From contig NZ_CP031947.1 in the NCBI RefSeq assembly GCF_003443535.1, forward strand, positions 496,001 through 560,000: a DNA stretch of 64,000 nt. The letters are read 5' to 3'. Each line of letters starts with the position of its first letter. The stretch's first letter is position 1. The position numbers and the translations under genes were made by a program. Below the pieces are notes generated by a model. The model made no database searches, had not been told where the DNA came from, and saw nothing but the letters and a program-made list of their open reading frames with translations. Positions 35,643-44,778 of the stretch are shown piece by piece. The stretch is from Ruegeria sp. AD91A. GTDB lineage: Bacteria > Pseudomonadota > Alphaproteobacteria > Rhodobacterales > Rhodobacteraceae.

Positions 35643-36881
35643 TCAGGCCTCGCCCTTCCACCAGCGGCGCGGCTCGACGTTTTCTGGCAGCGTGTCCGCA
35701 GGGATCTCGCGCGCGATGTCGTAGATCTCCTGGTAGGTATCGATGCCACCGGCCCACTTGTTCAGCCGTTCGCGCCACTGCGCCCACGGTTCTGGGTTAA
35801 AGTTCGGGGCACACATTTCTTCGGCCAGCTTGATTTGGTCATCCGGAAGGAAGGCTGGGCGTACGCCGTTTTCCGCAAATATGGTATGCGGCAGTTGCGG
35901 ATCCGAGAAACCAACGGTGTTCAGCAGCGCCGCCTCGTTCGCGCCCTGGATCAGGGCTTGCGTGAAGTAGGACGACTCCATCACAGCATCCTGCAACTCG
36001 CCGCCCAGCCCGTCGAATACTTTGGCAGACATCGAGGTATGTTCTGTGCCGCAGAAGAACTTCAGGTTCACGGATTGCGAGACCACAGGTGCCATGTTCG
36101 CATACGCCACCGCCGAAGCCCAGGTTTCCGCCCCGTCGATTAGACCGGTTTTGAGCGCATCCAGCGTTTCTTCCCATGCTACCGGCACAGGGTTCAGATT
36201 CAGCAGTTGCATTGCGATCCGACCCAGCTGCGTGCCCGTCACGCGGTTCTTGGTGCCAAACAACTCTTCAAGCTTGGTCACGGTCGGCTTGTCGGCAAAG
36301 GTCGAGCCCATTTGCAGACCGCGCAGTTCGCAGTGGGTGAACAGGAATTTCAACCCGTGCCGCTTTTCCAGCGGATCGCGCAGGATGCGCTGGCTGGCCG
36401 GGCTGTAGAAGAAATGATACTGCGCCGCACGGCTCGGGAACATGTAGGCATAGTCCAGAACGTTCAGATAAGGCGCACCGCCGGCCGAGTTTTGGGTCGA
36501 GGCTGCGTATATATCGACGATTCCCTGCTGCGTTTTCTCAACGCAGCTGAGTTGTCCGCAGATCTGGTTGTCGCCGATGAACTCGATCCGAATCTCACCA
36601 TCGGTCCTCTCTTCCAGATCGCGCGCGAATTCGATGGCTCCGGCGCGTTCAATCAGAAGGTTGCGGGTGTTGAAGCCCGAAGCACCGAATTTCAACGTGT
36701 GCTTTGGTTCTTTAGAAAAGCGTTTTTCGTAAGTGGATTCTGCCGCTTGCGCCAGATTTGCCAGGCTCATCGCCCCACCAAATCCTCCTGCCGCAAGTAG
36801 CGTCGAGCTCATGCCGTAACGACCCGCCACCCGGAAAAAATCCCGCCGCGAAATACCACTCAGTTTTCGACCAATCTCCAT
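35643..36881 (-). CDS. TRAP transporter substrate-binding protein with Tat-type signal
   Basis: A 412-residue receptor. The N-terminus has a twin-arginine motif, SRRDFFRVAG, then a hydrophobic stretch and cleavage near LAQAAES, so it is probably exported folded by the Tat system. DctP-family features are FIGDNQICGQLSCVEKTQQG, DYAYMFPSRAAQYHFF, FADKPTVTKLEELFG and ETLDALKTGLIDGAETW. The long, Tat-dependent type is distinct from the short Sec-dependent receptor at the left end of the window. The ligand is unknown; a divergent GMC alcohol oxidoreductase hints at an alcohol or polyol-like compound. Confidence 0.9.
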   Translation of the reverse strand: MEIGRKLSGISRRDFFRVAGRYGMSSTLLAAGGFGGAMSLANLAQAAESTYEKRFSKEPKHTLKFGASGFNTRNLLIERAGAIEFARDLEERTDGEIRIEFIGDNQICGQLSCVEKTQQGIVDIYAASTQNSAGGAPYLNVLDYAYMFPSRAAQYHFFYSPASQRILRDPLEKRHGLKFLFTHCELRGLQMGSTFADKPTVTKLEELFGTKNRVTGTQLGRIAMQLLNLNPVPVAWEETLDALKTGLIDGAETWASAVAYANMAPVVSQSVNLKFFCGTEHTSMSAKVFDGLGGELQDAVMESSYFTQALIQGANEAALLNTVGFSDPQLPHTIFAENGVRPAFLPDDQIKLAEEMCAPNFNPEPWAQWRERLNKWAGGIDTYQEIYDIAREIPADTLPENVEPRRWWKGEA

Positions 36882-36913
36882 TGCTTACCTCCCTGTTCGC
36901 AATTATTGAGACG

Positions 36914-36940
36914 TTTTGTATCAAAAAAGACTAGTATAAT
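36914..36940. promoter_or_regulatory. Palindrome and TATAAT box in the TRAP/GMC divergent promoter
   Basis: TTTTG-TAT-CAAAA is a perfect palindrome at 36914-36926. Nine bases further, TATAAT occupies 36935-36940 and would be the -10 box for the GMC gene, whose ATG is at 36991. IclR-family regulators bind short palindromes of about this size, and an IclR gene ends the TRAP operon. The dyad overlaps where promoters of both directions should lie. Confidence 0.45.
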
Positions 36941-36990
36941 TCTTGCATCTTGCATAGAGTTTTTTTCAACGACGTTGGAAGGAGGCGGTC

Positions 36991-38586
36991 ATGGAAGTGG
37001 ATTATGCGGTAGTTGGCGCGGGGTCTTCGGGTTGTGTCATCGCCAACCGGCTCAGCGCCGACCCCAACACGACCGTCGCGCTGTTGGAGGCCGGCGGCCG
37101 CGACACCAACCCCTGGATCCACATCCCGGTTGGCTATTTCAAGACCATGCACAATCCTTCGGTGGACTGGTGTTACAGGACCGAGCCTGATCCCGGTCTG
37201 AACGGGCGCTCGATCGACTGGCCGCGCGGGAAAGTGCTGGGCGGCTCATCCTCACTGAACGGTTTGCTCTATGTGCGCGGCCAAAAGGAAGATTATGACC
37301 GCTGGCGCCAGATGGGGAATGTCGGTTGGGGTTGGGACGACGTGCTGCCGCTGTTTAAACGCAGCGAAGATCAAGAGCGCGGCGAAGACCCGTATCACGG
37401 TGTCGGCGGGCCGCTATCGGTGTCGAACATGCGCATTCAGCGACCGATCTGCGACGCATGGGTCGCGGCAGCACAAGCCGCCGGATACCCTTTCAATCCA
37501 GATTACAACGGCGCAGATCAGGAAGGCGTAGGGTACTTTCAGCTGACCACCCGCAATGGCCGCAGGTGCAGTTCAGCCGTGGCGTATTTGAAACCAATTC
37601 GAAATAGGCAAAACCTGAATATCATCACGAAAGCACTGGTGACACGCATAACGCTGGATGGGAAACGGGCGACCGGACTTGTCTATAGGGATCGCGCAGG
37701 CAATGAGATAACCCTCAAGGTACGGCGCGAAATCATCCTGTCCGGTGGCGCAATCAACTCTCCTCAAATTCTGATGTTGTCGGGTATCGGCGACCCTGAC
37801 CACCTGAAGAAAAACGGGATCGATCCGGTACATGCCTTGCCCAGTGTCGGCAAAAGACTGCAAGATCATTTGCAAGCCCGTCTCGTTTTCAAATGCAATG
37901 AGCCCACATTGAATGACGAGGTGCGCAGCCTGATCAATCAGGCCCGCATTGCGCTAAAATACGCGTTGTTCCGCGCAGGTCCGATGACCATGGCAGCCAG
38001 CCTTGCAACTGGATTCATGAAAACACGCCCGGACGTGGAAACGCCCGACATTCAGTTCCATGTACAACCATGGTCCGCCGACAGCCCCGGCGAAGGCGTA
38101 CATCCGTTTTCCGCCTTTACCATGTCCGTGTGCCAGCTGCGGCCGGAAAGCAGAGGTGAACTGCACCTGAACGGCCCGGACCCATCACAGCATGTAAAGA
38201 TCATTCCGAACTATCTGTCGACGGAAACGGATTGCCAGACCATCGTCGACGGCGTGAACATCGCCCGCAGAATCGCTCAGCATAATCCGCTGGCATCGAA
38301 GATTTCCGAAGAGTTCCGCCCGACATCTCAACTCTCTGCCGACGATTACGAGGGCACTCTGGACTGGGTCAGGTCGAATTCCGTTTCGATCTATCACCCA
38401 ACGGGGACCTGCGCGATGGGTACGAATGAAACCGCAGTCGTAGATCCTGTGCTAAAGGTTCACGGTATCGAAAACCTGCGGGTCGCGGATTGTTCGATCA
38501 TGCCCGAAATCGTCAGCGGCAACACAAACGCCCCCGCGATCATGATCGGAGAAAAGGCGAGTGACTTACTTGCCGCCGGAACATAG
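36991..38586 (+). CDS. GMC-family oxidoreductase (choline/alcohol dehydrogenase-like)
   Basis: A 531-residue FAD enzyme. VVGAGSSGCVIANRL (6-20) binds the ADP part of FAD. GKVLGGSSSLNGLLYVRGQ is GMC signature 1, and LSGGAINSPQILMLSGIG is signature 2. The C-terminal active-site His lies in SIYHPTGTCAMG, with Asn in SGNTNAPAIMIGEKA. AAGGAGG precedes the ATG. It resembles BetA-type choline dehydrogenases, but the neighbours lack betaine-aldehyde dehydrogenase or BetI, so another alcohol is likely, perhaps the ligand of the divergent TRAP transporter. Confidence 0.9.
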   Translation: MEVDYAVVGAGSSGCVIANRLSADPNTTVALLEAGGRDTNPWIHIPVGYFKTMHNPSVDWCYRTEPDPGLNGRSIDWPRGKVLGGSSSLNGLLYVRGQKEDYDRWRQMGNVGWGWDDVLPLFKRSEDQERGEDPYHGVGGPLSVSNMRIQRPICDAWVAAAQAAGYPFNPDYNGADQEGVGYFQLTTRNGRRCSSAVAYLKPIRNRQNLNIITKALVTRITLDGKRATGLVYRDRAGNEITLKVRREIILSGGAINSPQILMLSGIGDPDHLKKNGIDPVHALPSVGKRLQDHLQARLVFKCNEPTLNDEVRSLINQARIALKYALFRAGPMTMAASLATGFMKTRPDVETPDIQFHVQPWSADSPGEGVHPFSAFTMSVCQLRPESRGELHLNGPDPSQHVKIIPNYLSTETDCQTIVDGVNIARRIAQHNPLASKISEEFRPTSQLSADDYEGTLDWVRSNSVSIYHPTGTCAMGTNETAVVDPVLKVHGIENLRVADCSIMPEIVSGNTNAPAIMIGEKASDLLAAGT

Positions 38587-38679
38587 CGCAGCGCGCTCCG
38601 CGTCCAAATGCCCAGACAATCCGGGCAACTCGGCTTGCATATCTTCGGGATATTCGGATGATACCATCCCTGCCCTGAC

Positions 38680-39921
38680 TTACCGCGGAGGCGGCGTCAG
38701 CCATAGCGCGGACATCCCATAGTTGGAATTCTTCAACTCCTGTTTGGCAATAGCTTGAAGATGAACCTCATCAGGACCATCGGCGTAGCGCAACGCCCGG
38801 GCCCAAGTGTAACTGTCGGCCAATGGCGTGTCAGGCGTCATGCCCATTGCGCCAAAGACCTGCATTGCACGGTCCGTAACCGTTGCATGCACCTGGGGCG
38901 CTACCACCTTGATCAGAGATATTTCGCGGAACGCCTTTTTCGCGCCCACCTGATCTATCTTCCAGGCCGCCTTCAGGGTCAACAGCCTGGCCTGTTCGAT
39001 CTCTAACCGGGATTTCGCGATCCATTCGCGGATCACGCCTTGTTCCGAAAGTTGCTTGCCAAAGGTCTTACGTTCCTGGGCGCGTTCCACCATCAAGTTC
39101 AGTGCCATTTCCGCCGCCCCGATCGAGCGCATGCAATGATGAATACGCCCCGGCCCAAGCCGGGCCTGAGCCAGTGCAAAACCGCTGCCCTCTTCGCCCA
39201 GCAGATTGCCGACCGGGACGCGCACGTCCTTGAAAACCAGTTCAGCATGACCTTCGGGATCGTGCATGTTCAGGATCGTCGGATTGCGCACGATCTCCAA
39301 ACCGGGCGTATTCTTTGGAACGATGATCATGCTTTGCTGTTTATGGCGATCGGCGTTTGGGTCGGTTTTGCCCATGACGATGAATAGTCTGGTGTTGGGG
39401 TGGCAAGCATTGGTGATAAACCACTTGCGGCCATTGATGACGTATTCATCACCCGCGCGCCGGATGGATGTCGTTATGTTGGTCGCGTCTGAACTCGCCA
39501 CATCCGGCTCGGTCATGGCAAAGGCCGAGCGGATCTTGCCGTTCAACAGCGGCACCAACCACTCTTCGCGCTGCTCGGGCGTGGCGAACATGTGCAGCAA
39601 TTCCATGTTCCCGGTATCCGGCGCGTTGCAGTTGAACACTTCCGAAGACCAGTTCACCTGCCCCATCAACTCGGCCAGGGGCGCGTAATCAAGATTGCTG
39701 AGCCGCGTACCCGGCTCATCGTCCCGCAAGGAGGGCAGGAACATGTTCCAAAGCCCCTCGGCGCGGGCCAGCGACTTGAGGTCTTCCATGAACGAAACCG
39801 GGAAATGGCCGGCTTCTATTTCCTCTTTGTGGTCGCGAATGCGCGGATAGATATGCGCCTGCATGAAGGCTTTTAGCCGGTCGTGCATTTCCTCGGCGCG
39901 TGGCGATGGGGCAAAATCCAT
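38680..39921 (-). CDS. Acyl-CoA dehydrogenase
   Basis: A 413-residue FAD enzyme of the ACAD10/11-like group. The MTEPDVASSDATNI block and VINGRKWFITNACHPN are family signatures, and LGPGRIHHCMRSIGAAEMAL leads into the C-terminal helical domain with FGKQLSEQGVI. The end carries the QVFGAMGMTPDTPLADSY block. It is followed by a phosphotransferase gene of the same ACAD10/11-associated type, a common bacterial pair thought to process hydroxyacyl-CoA by phosphorylation and elimination. Chain-length preference cannot be read. Confidence 0.92.
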   Translation of the reverse strand: MDFAPSPRAEEMHDRLKAFMQAHIYPRIRDHKEEIEAGHFPVSFMEDLKSLARAEGLWNMFLPSLRDDEPGTRLSNLDYAPLAELMGQVNWSSEVFNCNAPDTGNMELLHMFATPEQREEWLVPLLNGKIRSAFAMTEPDVASSDATNITTSIRRAGDEYVINGRKWFITNACHPNTRLFIVMGKTDPNADRHKQQSMIIVPKNTPGLEIVRNPTILNMHDPEGHAELVFKDVRVPVGNLLGEEGSGFALAQARLGPGRIHHCMRSIGAAEMALNLMVERAQERKTFGKQLSEQGVIREWIAKSRLEIEQARLLTLKAAWKIDQVGAKKAFREISLIKVVAPQVHATVTDRAMQVFGAMGMTPDTPLADSYTWARALRYADGPDEVHLQAIAKQELKNSNYGMSALWLTPPPR

Positions 39922-39932
39922 TGTGATCCTCT

Positions 39933-40967
39933 TCAGTGCGTTGCAGCGGCGATTTCGTCGAGCGCCATTTGCGCCAGAGGGGCCACCAGATCCTTGAACG
40001 CCATCGCGTTCTCGTTCGATGCATTTCCCGCCAGCGCACGGCTGTAAACACCCTGTGCAATCGCAGCCATCCGGAAGAAGGAAAACGCCAGATAGAAGGT
40101 CCAGTTCTCAATCTCCGGCAGGTCACGCAGCAAACAATACCGCTCGATCATCTCAGCTTCGGAAGGGATGTTCAAAGCAGCCCGATCCAGCCCTTGCAAC
40201 CCCCGGATCAGACCGGTCGGCGGCAACCGGAGACAGACACAGAAATATCCCAGATCAGCCATCGGGTGGCCCAGCGTCGACAGCTCCCAATCCAGAACGG
40301 CAGCGATCTGCGGGGTATCCGAAGCGAAGACAAAATTGTCTATGCGAAAATCGCCGTGGATCAGACTGACCGAACCGTCACCATCCGGCAGATTACGGGC
40401 CAGCCAGCTCATAAGCCGCTCCATCTCGGGAAGGTTGTTGGTTTCCGCAGCGCGATACTGTTTGGTCCAGCGGCTGTACTGGCGTTCGAAATAATTTCCT
40501 GGCTTCCCGAATTCAGACAGACCGACGGCACCTATGTCAACCGAATGCAGCGCAGCCAGAACGCGGATCATTTCGTCAAAAATCGGACGATGGTCCGCCA
40601 CGTCCAATTCAGGGAGCGTCGGGTTCCAGAAGATCCGCCCCTCCTCGAAGCTCATGACATAGAACATGGAACCGATGACATCCGTGTCCTCACACAGCAC
40701 GTAAGGTTTGGCAACCGAAACCGCAGTGCCATGAAGTGCCTTGAGAACACGATATTCCCGATCCACGGCATGGGCCGAAGGCAGCAGGTCGCCCAGCGGT
40801 TTGCGGCGCAGCACGTATTTCGAACCACCGGCCTTCAGCAGATAGGTTGGGTTCGACTGCCCACCTGAAAACTTCCGATAGGACAACGGACCGGCGAAAC
40901 CTTCGATGTGGCGCCCCAAATATGTCGAAAGCCGCTCGGTATCGAGTTCGAGGCCGGATGATGTCAT
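39933..40967 (-). CDS. APH-fold phosphotransferase (ACAD10/11-type kinase domain)
   Basis: A 344-residue kinase-fold protein, started at the ATG at 40967 (GGAGA seven bases upstream; a TTG two codons earlier is too close to it). SGGQSNPTYLLKAGG and YVLRRKP form the N-lobe. SLIHGDFRIDNFVF is the catalytic loop and VLDWELSTLGHPMADLGY the metal-binding loop. This subgroup sits next to acyl-CoA dehydrogenases and corresponds to the kinase part of eukaryotic ACAD10/ACAD11, which phosphorylates 4-hydroxyacyl-CoA. It lies 11 bases upstream of the dehydrogenase gene. It is not an antibiotic-resistance gene. Confidence 0.88.
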   Translation of the reverse strand: MTSSGLELDTERLSTYLGRHIEGFAGPLSYRKFSGGQSNPTYLLKAGGSKYVLRRKPLGDLLPSAHAVDREYRVLKALHGTAVSVAKPYVLCEDTDVIGSMFYVMSFEEGRIFWNPTLPELDVADHRPIFDEMIRVLAALHSVDIGAVGLSEFGKPGNYFERQYSRWTKQYRAAETNNLPEMERLMSWLARNLPDGDGSVSLIHGDFRIDNFVFASDTPQIAAVLDWELSTLGHPMADLGYFCVCLRLPPTGLIRGLQGLDRAALNIPSEAEMIERYCLLRDLPEIENWTFYLAFSFFRMAAIAQGVYSRALAGNASNENAMAFKDLVAPLAQMALDEIAAATH

Positions 40968-41070
40968 GCACAAATCTCCGTTTTCCGCCGGGATGTCTTA
41001 CAGCTTACCGCCACCAATGACATTTGTGAAATTTACTTGCATGATCGTCAGCATAAATCTGGTGAATGAC

Positions 41071-42006
41071 ATGACGACCAAGCTCAACAAGATCGACCTG
41101 AATCTTTTTGTTGTTTTCGACGCCATCTATACCGAGCGAAACCTGACCCGTGTTGCCGAACGCCTGTCGATCACACAACCGGCCGTCAGCAACGCCCTGA
41201 CCCGGTTGCGCAAGACACTGAACGACCCGCTTTTCGTGAAAACCGGCACGGGGATGCAACCCACGGCCCTGGCAGAGAGCATTTCGGACAGGATCTCAGC
41301 CGCTCTCCACCAGTTGCAAGCCGCATCGGCACAGGGTGAACGGTTCGACCCGTTTACCAGCAAACGGCTGTTCCGGGTCAGTTTGGTCGACCTTCACAGC
41401 CTCATCATCCTGCCCGGGCTTTTGTCCGGGTTTCAAGGCACGGCACCGCAGGTCGAACTCAGCCTCGTGCGCATTCCCCGCCGGGATACGCGCAAGGCGT
41501 TGCAGCAGGGCACGATCGACATCGCGTCGGACATTCCGATGCCGGACAGTTCGGATCTGATCAGCCGGACCATCATGAAGGACCGTTACGTCTGTGCCAT
41601 GCGGCCCGACCACCCGCTGGGTTCGGGCCCATTGACGCTGGAGCGTTATCTTCAGCTGACACATCTGCATGTTTCCTCACGACCTCAGGGGGCAAGTCCG
41701 GTCGACATCGTCCTGCGCAAACTGGGTGCGCGGCGCAAACTCGGGCTTCAGATGCAAAGCTATCTGAACATCCGGGACATTCTGCACAAGACAGATATGG
41801 TTGCTACGCTGACCGAATGCAGCGCGCGTGAAATGGGGCTGCGCATGTTGAGGTTGCCGGTTGAAGTGCCTCCGATCGAACTTCGCCTGTATCGGCATAT
41901 CCGTTCTGACGGCGACGAAGCCGTACAATGGATGTTCGACCAAATCGCAGGTCGCACCGTCAGAGCGAACGATACGGAACAGCATCATAGGGTCGATCAG
42001 AATTGA
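41071..42006 (+). CDS. LysR-family transcriptional regulator (NodD/LeuO-like subgroup)
   Basis: A 311-residue regulator, taking the ATG at 41071 directly before KLNKIDLNLFVVFDAIY; an ATG at 41041 is also possible. The winged helix contains RVAERLSITQPAVSNALTRL. The effector domain has the SLVRIPRRDTRKALQQGTIDIA and CAMRPDHPLGSGPLTLERYL segments typical of the NodD/LeuO/DntR subgroup. It is divergent from the phosphotransferase/acyl-CoA dehydrogenase pair, which it likely controls. Confidence 0.88.
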   Translation: MTTKLNKIDLNLFVVFDAIYTERNLTRVAERLSITQPAVSNALTRLRKTLNDPLFVKTGTGMQPTALAESISDRISAALHQLQAASAQGERFDPFTSKRLFRVSLVDLHSLIILPGLLSGFQGTAPQVELSLVRIPRRDTRKALQQGTIDIASDIPMPDSSDLISRTIMKDRYVCAMRPDHPLGSGPLTLERYLQLTHLHVSSRPQGASPVDIVLRKLGARRKLGLQMQSYLNIRDILHKTDMVATLTECSAREMGLRMLRLPVEVPPIELRLYRHIRSDGDEAVQWMFDQIAGRTVRANDTEQHHRVDQN

Positions 42007-42087
42007 TACGGAACCCCGGGCAACATGTGACATCAGGATATCAGAGGCGCCAACCGTCAGGTCCTCGAAATCTCAAGGTCGGAAACA

Positions 42088-43383
42088 TCACGTATTGATC
42101 TGACTTTCAGACTTCTTGGGTAACGCGTCATACGTCGCCTGAAGATAGGCAAAGCCATATTTTCGGTCAGGCTCCAGATGAGTCCCCTCTGCCCACTCGT
42201 TCCATGCGTTTATGAAAACGATTTTTTCGTCAGCGCTGTATTTTTCCTGCGCGAGAACCTGACGACACAAATGTTCCGTCCAGCGCCTGTAGGCATCGAT
42301 TGAAAACCGGCCCATAATCCGAGGAGCATCCTGATTGCGCGCGGTATTGTCCCAGGAAAGCGTGGAGGACCGAAACAACTTGTATTCAGGTTCCGGCTTT
42401 TGAAGCTCTGCCTCGACCACGGCTTGATAATTCAGAACGGCTCCCGTGAACTCTGGATTGTAGATCCCCATCTCATCCGTGATGTCGGTGCGCTTTACCT
42501 GATGCGGAGGGAACTCCATAGCAGCGTCGAAACCCAATTTCTCGGGATCGCCAATATCGAAAGTCTGGGCAGCGATGAGATACAGGTCCGACTCGCCCCA
42601 GCTCTGCGCCTCTTTTCGCCATGCTGCGGTTGTTTCTTCGATATTCGGTATGATGTTCGCACGGTAAACGATAAAAACAGGCTTCCCATCTATCCGAATA
42701 TAGCGCGGATCATCAAAGTATTTACGTATATGGCGGAGAAGGTTCAGGGAATCCTCGATCGAATGGTTCTGCGCGATAAGAACGTCATGCGCCCGCCCGT
42801 CCCATCGGCGCGTCCAGTTTTCATTTGCCCATGTCAGGCAAAAAGGCATGTCAACCTCCGGATTGCCCAACATTTGTTCGAGCGGGTGTTCCATCAGGGT
42901 CTTTCCGCCGAACCAATAGTAGTAATAGGAGAAGCCTCCTATCCCGTAAGATTTCGCGATCCGCGCCTGTTCGACCATGATCTCTTGCAACCGCAAGTCG
43001 TAGTAGCCCAGATGAATCGGACAGTGAGGCTGGTAGTGGCCCGGGTAATTCGGAACGGCCTTTCCGACATTGGTCCATTCAGTAAAGCCTTTACCCCACC
43101 ATTCATCATTCTCTTTAAATGGGTGAAATTGCGGCAGGTAATGCGCGATCGCCCGTACTGCGGGATCAGCTTTCGCAGGCGGGTCGAAAGGTTTGAACTC
43201 TTCGGCCTGACCAACGGCTTCAAATCCCTGCCTGTTTGATTGCCCAGGTTTGTCCCAACCCCGTTTGGGGTCTCTTTTCTTGGCTGAATTTCTGAACCGC
43301 CTTGCCGTACGTGGCGACAAAGGTGGGCTGAGTTTCGACGCCGCGGTCAGCAAATAGTAAAGCAGGGTATCTTTGACGGACAT
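42088..43383 (-). CDS. WbsX-family glycan protein (GH99-like)
   Basis: A 431-residue protein started at the ATG at 43383 (MSVKDTLLYY); the frame is open 28 codons further. From about residue 75 it matches the WbsX/GH99-like domain: AIAHYLPQFHPFKENDEWWG, GKGFTEWTNVGKAVP, FCLTWANENWTRRWDG, and the C-terminal INAWNEWAEGTHLEPD. The basic N-terminal stretch (residues 15-65) is not part of the domain. Such proteins are found in O-antigen and capsule loci and are thought to be glycosyltransferase- or glycosidase-like. A paralogue follows upstream on the same strand. Confidence 0.85.
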   Translation of the reverse strand: MSVKDTLLYYLLTAASKLSPPLSPRTARRFRNSAKKRDPKRGWDKPGQSNRQGFEAVGQAEEFKPFDPPAKADPAVRAIAHYLPQFHPFKENDEWWGKGFTEWTNVGKAVPNYPGHYQPHCPIHLGYYDLRLQEIMVEQARIAKSYGIGGFSYYYYWFGGKTLMEHPLEQMLGNPEVDMPFCLTWANENWTRRWDGRAHDVLIAQNHSIEDSLNLLRHIRKYFDDPRYIRIDGKPVFIVYRANIIPNIEETTAAWRKEAQSWGESDLYLIAAQTFDIGDPEKLGFDAAMEFPPHQVKRTDITDEMGIYNPEFTGAVLNYQAVVEAELQKPEPEYKLFRSSTLSWDNTARNQDAPRIMGRFSIDAYRRWTEHLCRQVLAQEKYSADEKIVFINAWNEWAEGTHLEPDRKYGFAYLQATYDALPKKSESQINT

Positions 43384-43512
43384 GCAGTTTCTCGTACTAA
43401 GGCGCGTCGTGCCGACTATGACAAAGAAAACCTTTTTTTCTACGCAAAGCACGAGACAGAGTTGCATGACAAGTACTTGGAACTTTCATGCAACTCAATC
43501 CAGCGTGGTTTT

Positions 43513-44778
43513 CTATTTTGTGCGGGCCGCGGACAGCCATTGCTTCAGCAACCGACCGCTGACCGTATCGCGCAAAAGACGGAAAGCCCGTTTGGCCAAT
43601 GATTTATTGGCACCATATGGAACGGGTTGCGCGTGACCTTGGGTGGCTTCGCGACGGCGCGAGATCTCGGGCACACCCACATGCGTCCAGTCGGTCAGCT
43701 TTGACCCCTGTAGAGCGGCTTTAGTCGCGTGTAAAAACGCGTGCCCATACTCCCGATCCGGTTCAAGATGACATCCTTCCGCCCATTCATTCCATGCATT
43801 CACGAAAACGAAACGTTCCTGGTCAGGAAAATCCTGAGCGGTTTTGCGCAAGGCTTGCGAGAGCCAATATTCATAGTTCTGCGGCGTTCCGTTCAAAACA
43901 ATCATGGCATTTTCTTTCCGCCGGGCAGTGTTGTCCCAGGACGGAAAAACCGATCGATGAACGTTGTTTTCCGGTCCATAGTTGTGACCCAGGTACTGTT
44001 CTGCGATCGCGGAAAAGTCGACACAATGGCCTTGGAAATCGTCGAACAAATCCACCTCTGGCGAGAGGTTGGGCACGTTGATGCTGTGGGGCGGGAATTC
44101 CACACCGGAATCAAACCCGTATGACGCGTAGTCCCAGTTACGGTGCGTAAGCGCACAGGCCAGATGTATTTTGGGGATGCCAACAGACGCGCAATAGTCT
44201 CGCCAGACCTGAACGGTTTTGCGCGAGTTCTTCAGATGTTGTGGACGATACACAATCAGGAACGGAGCGCCATCTACTGTTATGTAGCGAGGGTCACGAA
44301 AAAAAGGCTCGATCGACTTAATGAATTCCAGATCGTCTTCGGGCTTGTACTTCTGCTCAATGAGGATCTCGTGTTCAGCCGCATCCCAGCGGCGCGTCCA
44401 GTTCTCATTCGCCCAGCAAAGACAAAACGGCATATCGCTTTCAGGATCCGCAAGCATTTCGTCGACGGGACGTTCGAGCAGTCGCTTTCCGGAAAACCAA
44501 TAGTAATGGTAGCAGAATCCATCAATTCCGCTGGCTTTGGCCATTTCAATCTGCTCAAGCCGCGTTTCACGGACCCGCAAGTCATAAAACCCCAGATCTG
44601 TAGGAAGATGAGTTTGATAGTGCCCGGTGAAAAGTGGCTTGGCTTTTGCGACATTTGTCCACTCGGTGAAGCCCTTGCCCCACCACTCATCGTTTTCCGG
44701 GATCGGATGGAACTGAGGTAGGTAGAAGGCAATAGTCCTGATACTGCCAAATTCACGATTGGCGATGCTCGTGGACAT
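43513..44778 (-). CDS. WbsX-family glycan protein (GH99-like), second copy
   Basis: A 421-residue paralogue of the preceding WbsX protein. The domain begins near residue 13 (TIAFYLPQFHPIPENDEWWG) and ends around FVNAWNEWAEGCHLEPD; a basic tail of about 70 residues follows (RRREATQGHAQPVPYG). It overlaps the methyltransferase gene by one base (start at 44778), so the two are cotranslated. The tandem copies differ in many positions, so duplication is old or the copies were acquired separately. Confidence 0.85.
   Translation of the reverse strand: MSTSIANREFGSIRTIAFYLPQFHPIPENDEWWGKGFTEWTNVAKAKPLFTGHYQTHLPTDLGFYDLRVRETRLEQIEMAKASGIDGFCYHYYWFSGKRLLERPVDEMLADPESDMPFCLCWANENWTRRWDAAEHEILIEQKYKPEDDLEFIKSIEPFFRDPRYITVDGAPFLIVYRPQHLKNSRKTVQVWRDYCASVGIPKIHLACALTHRNWDYASYGFDSGVEFPPHSINVPNLSPEVDLFDDFQGHCVDFSAIAEQYLGHNYGPENNVHRSVFPSWDNTARRKENAMIVLNGTPQNYEYWLSQALRKTAQDFPDQERFVFVNAWNEWAEGCHLEPDREYGHAFLHATKAALQGSKLTDWTHVGVPEISRRREATQGHAQPVPYGANKSLAKRAFRLLRDTVSGRLLKQWLSAARTK

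Noticed and set aside
39936-40868. 310-codon plus-strand frame
   Set aside because: Antisense to the phosphotransferase gene, which has an intact HGDFRIDN catalytic loop.
39933-40967. Aminoglycoside phosphotransferase resistance gene
   Set aside because: The APH fold is present, but the sequence and the adjacent acyl-CoA dehydrogenase match the ACAD10/11-type metabolic kinase.
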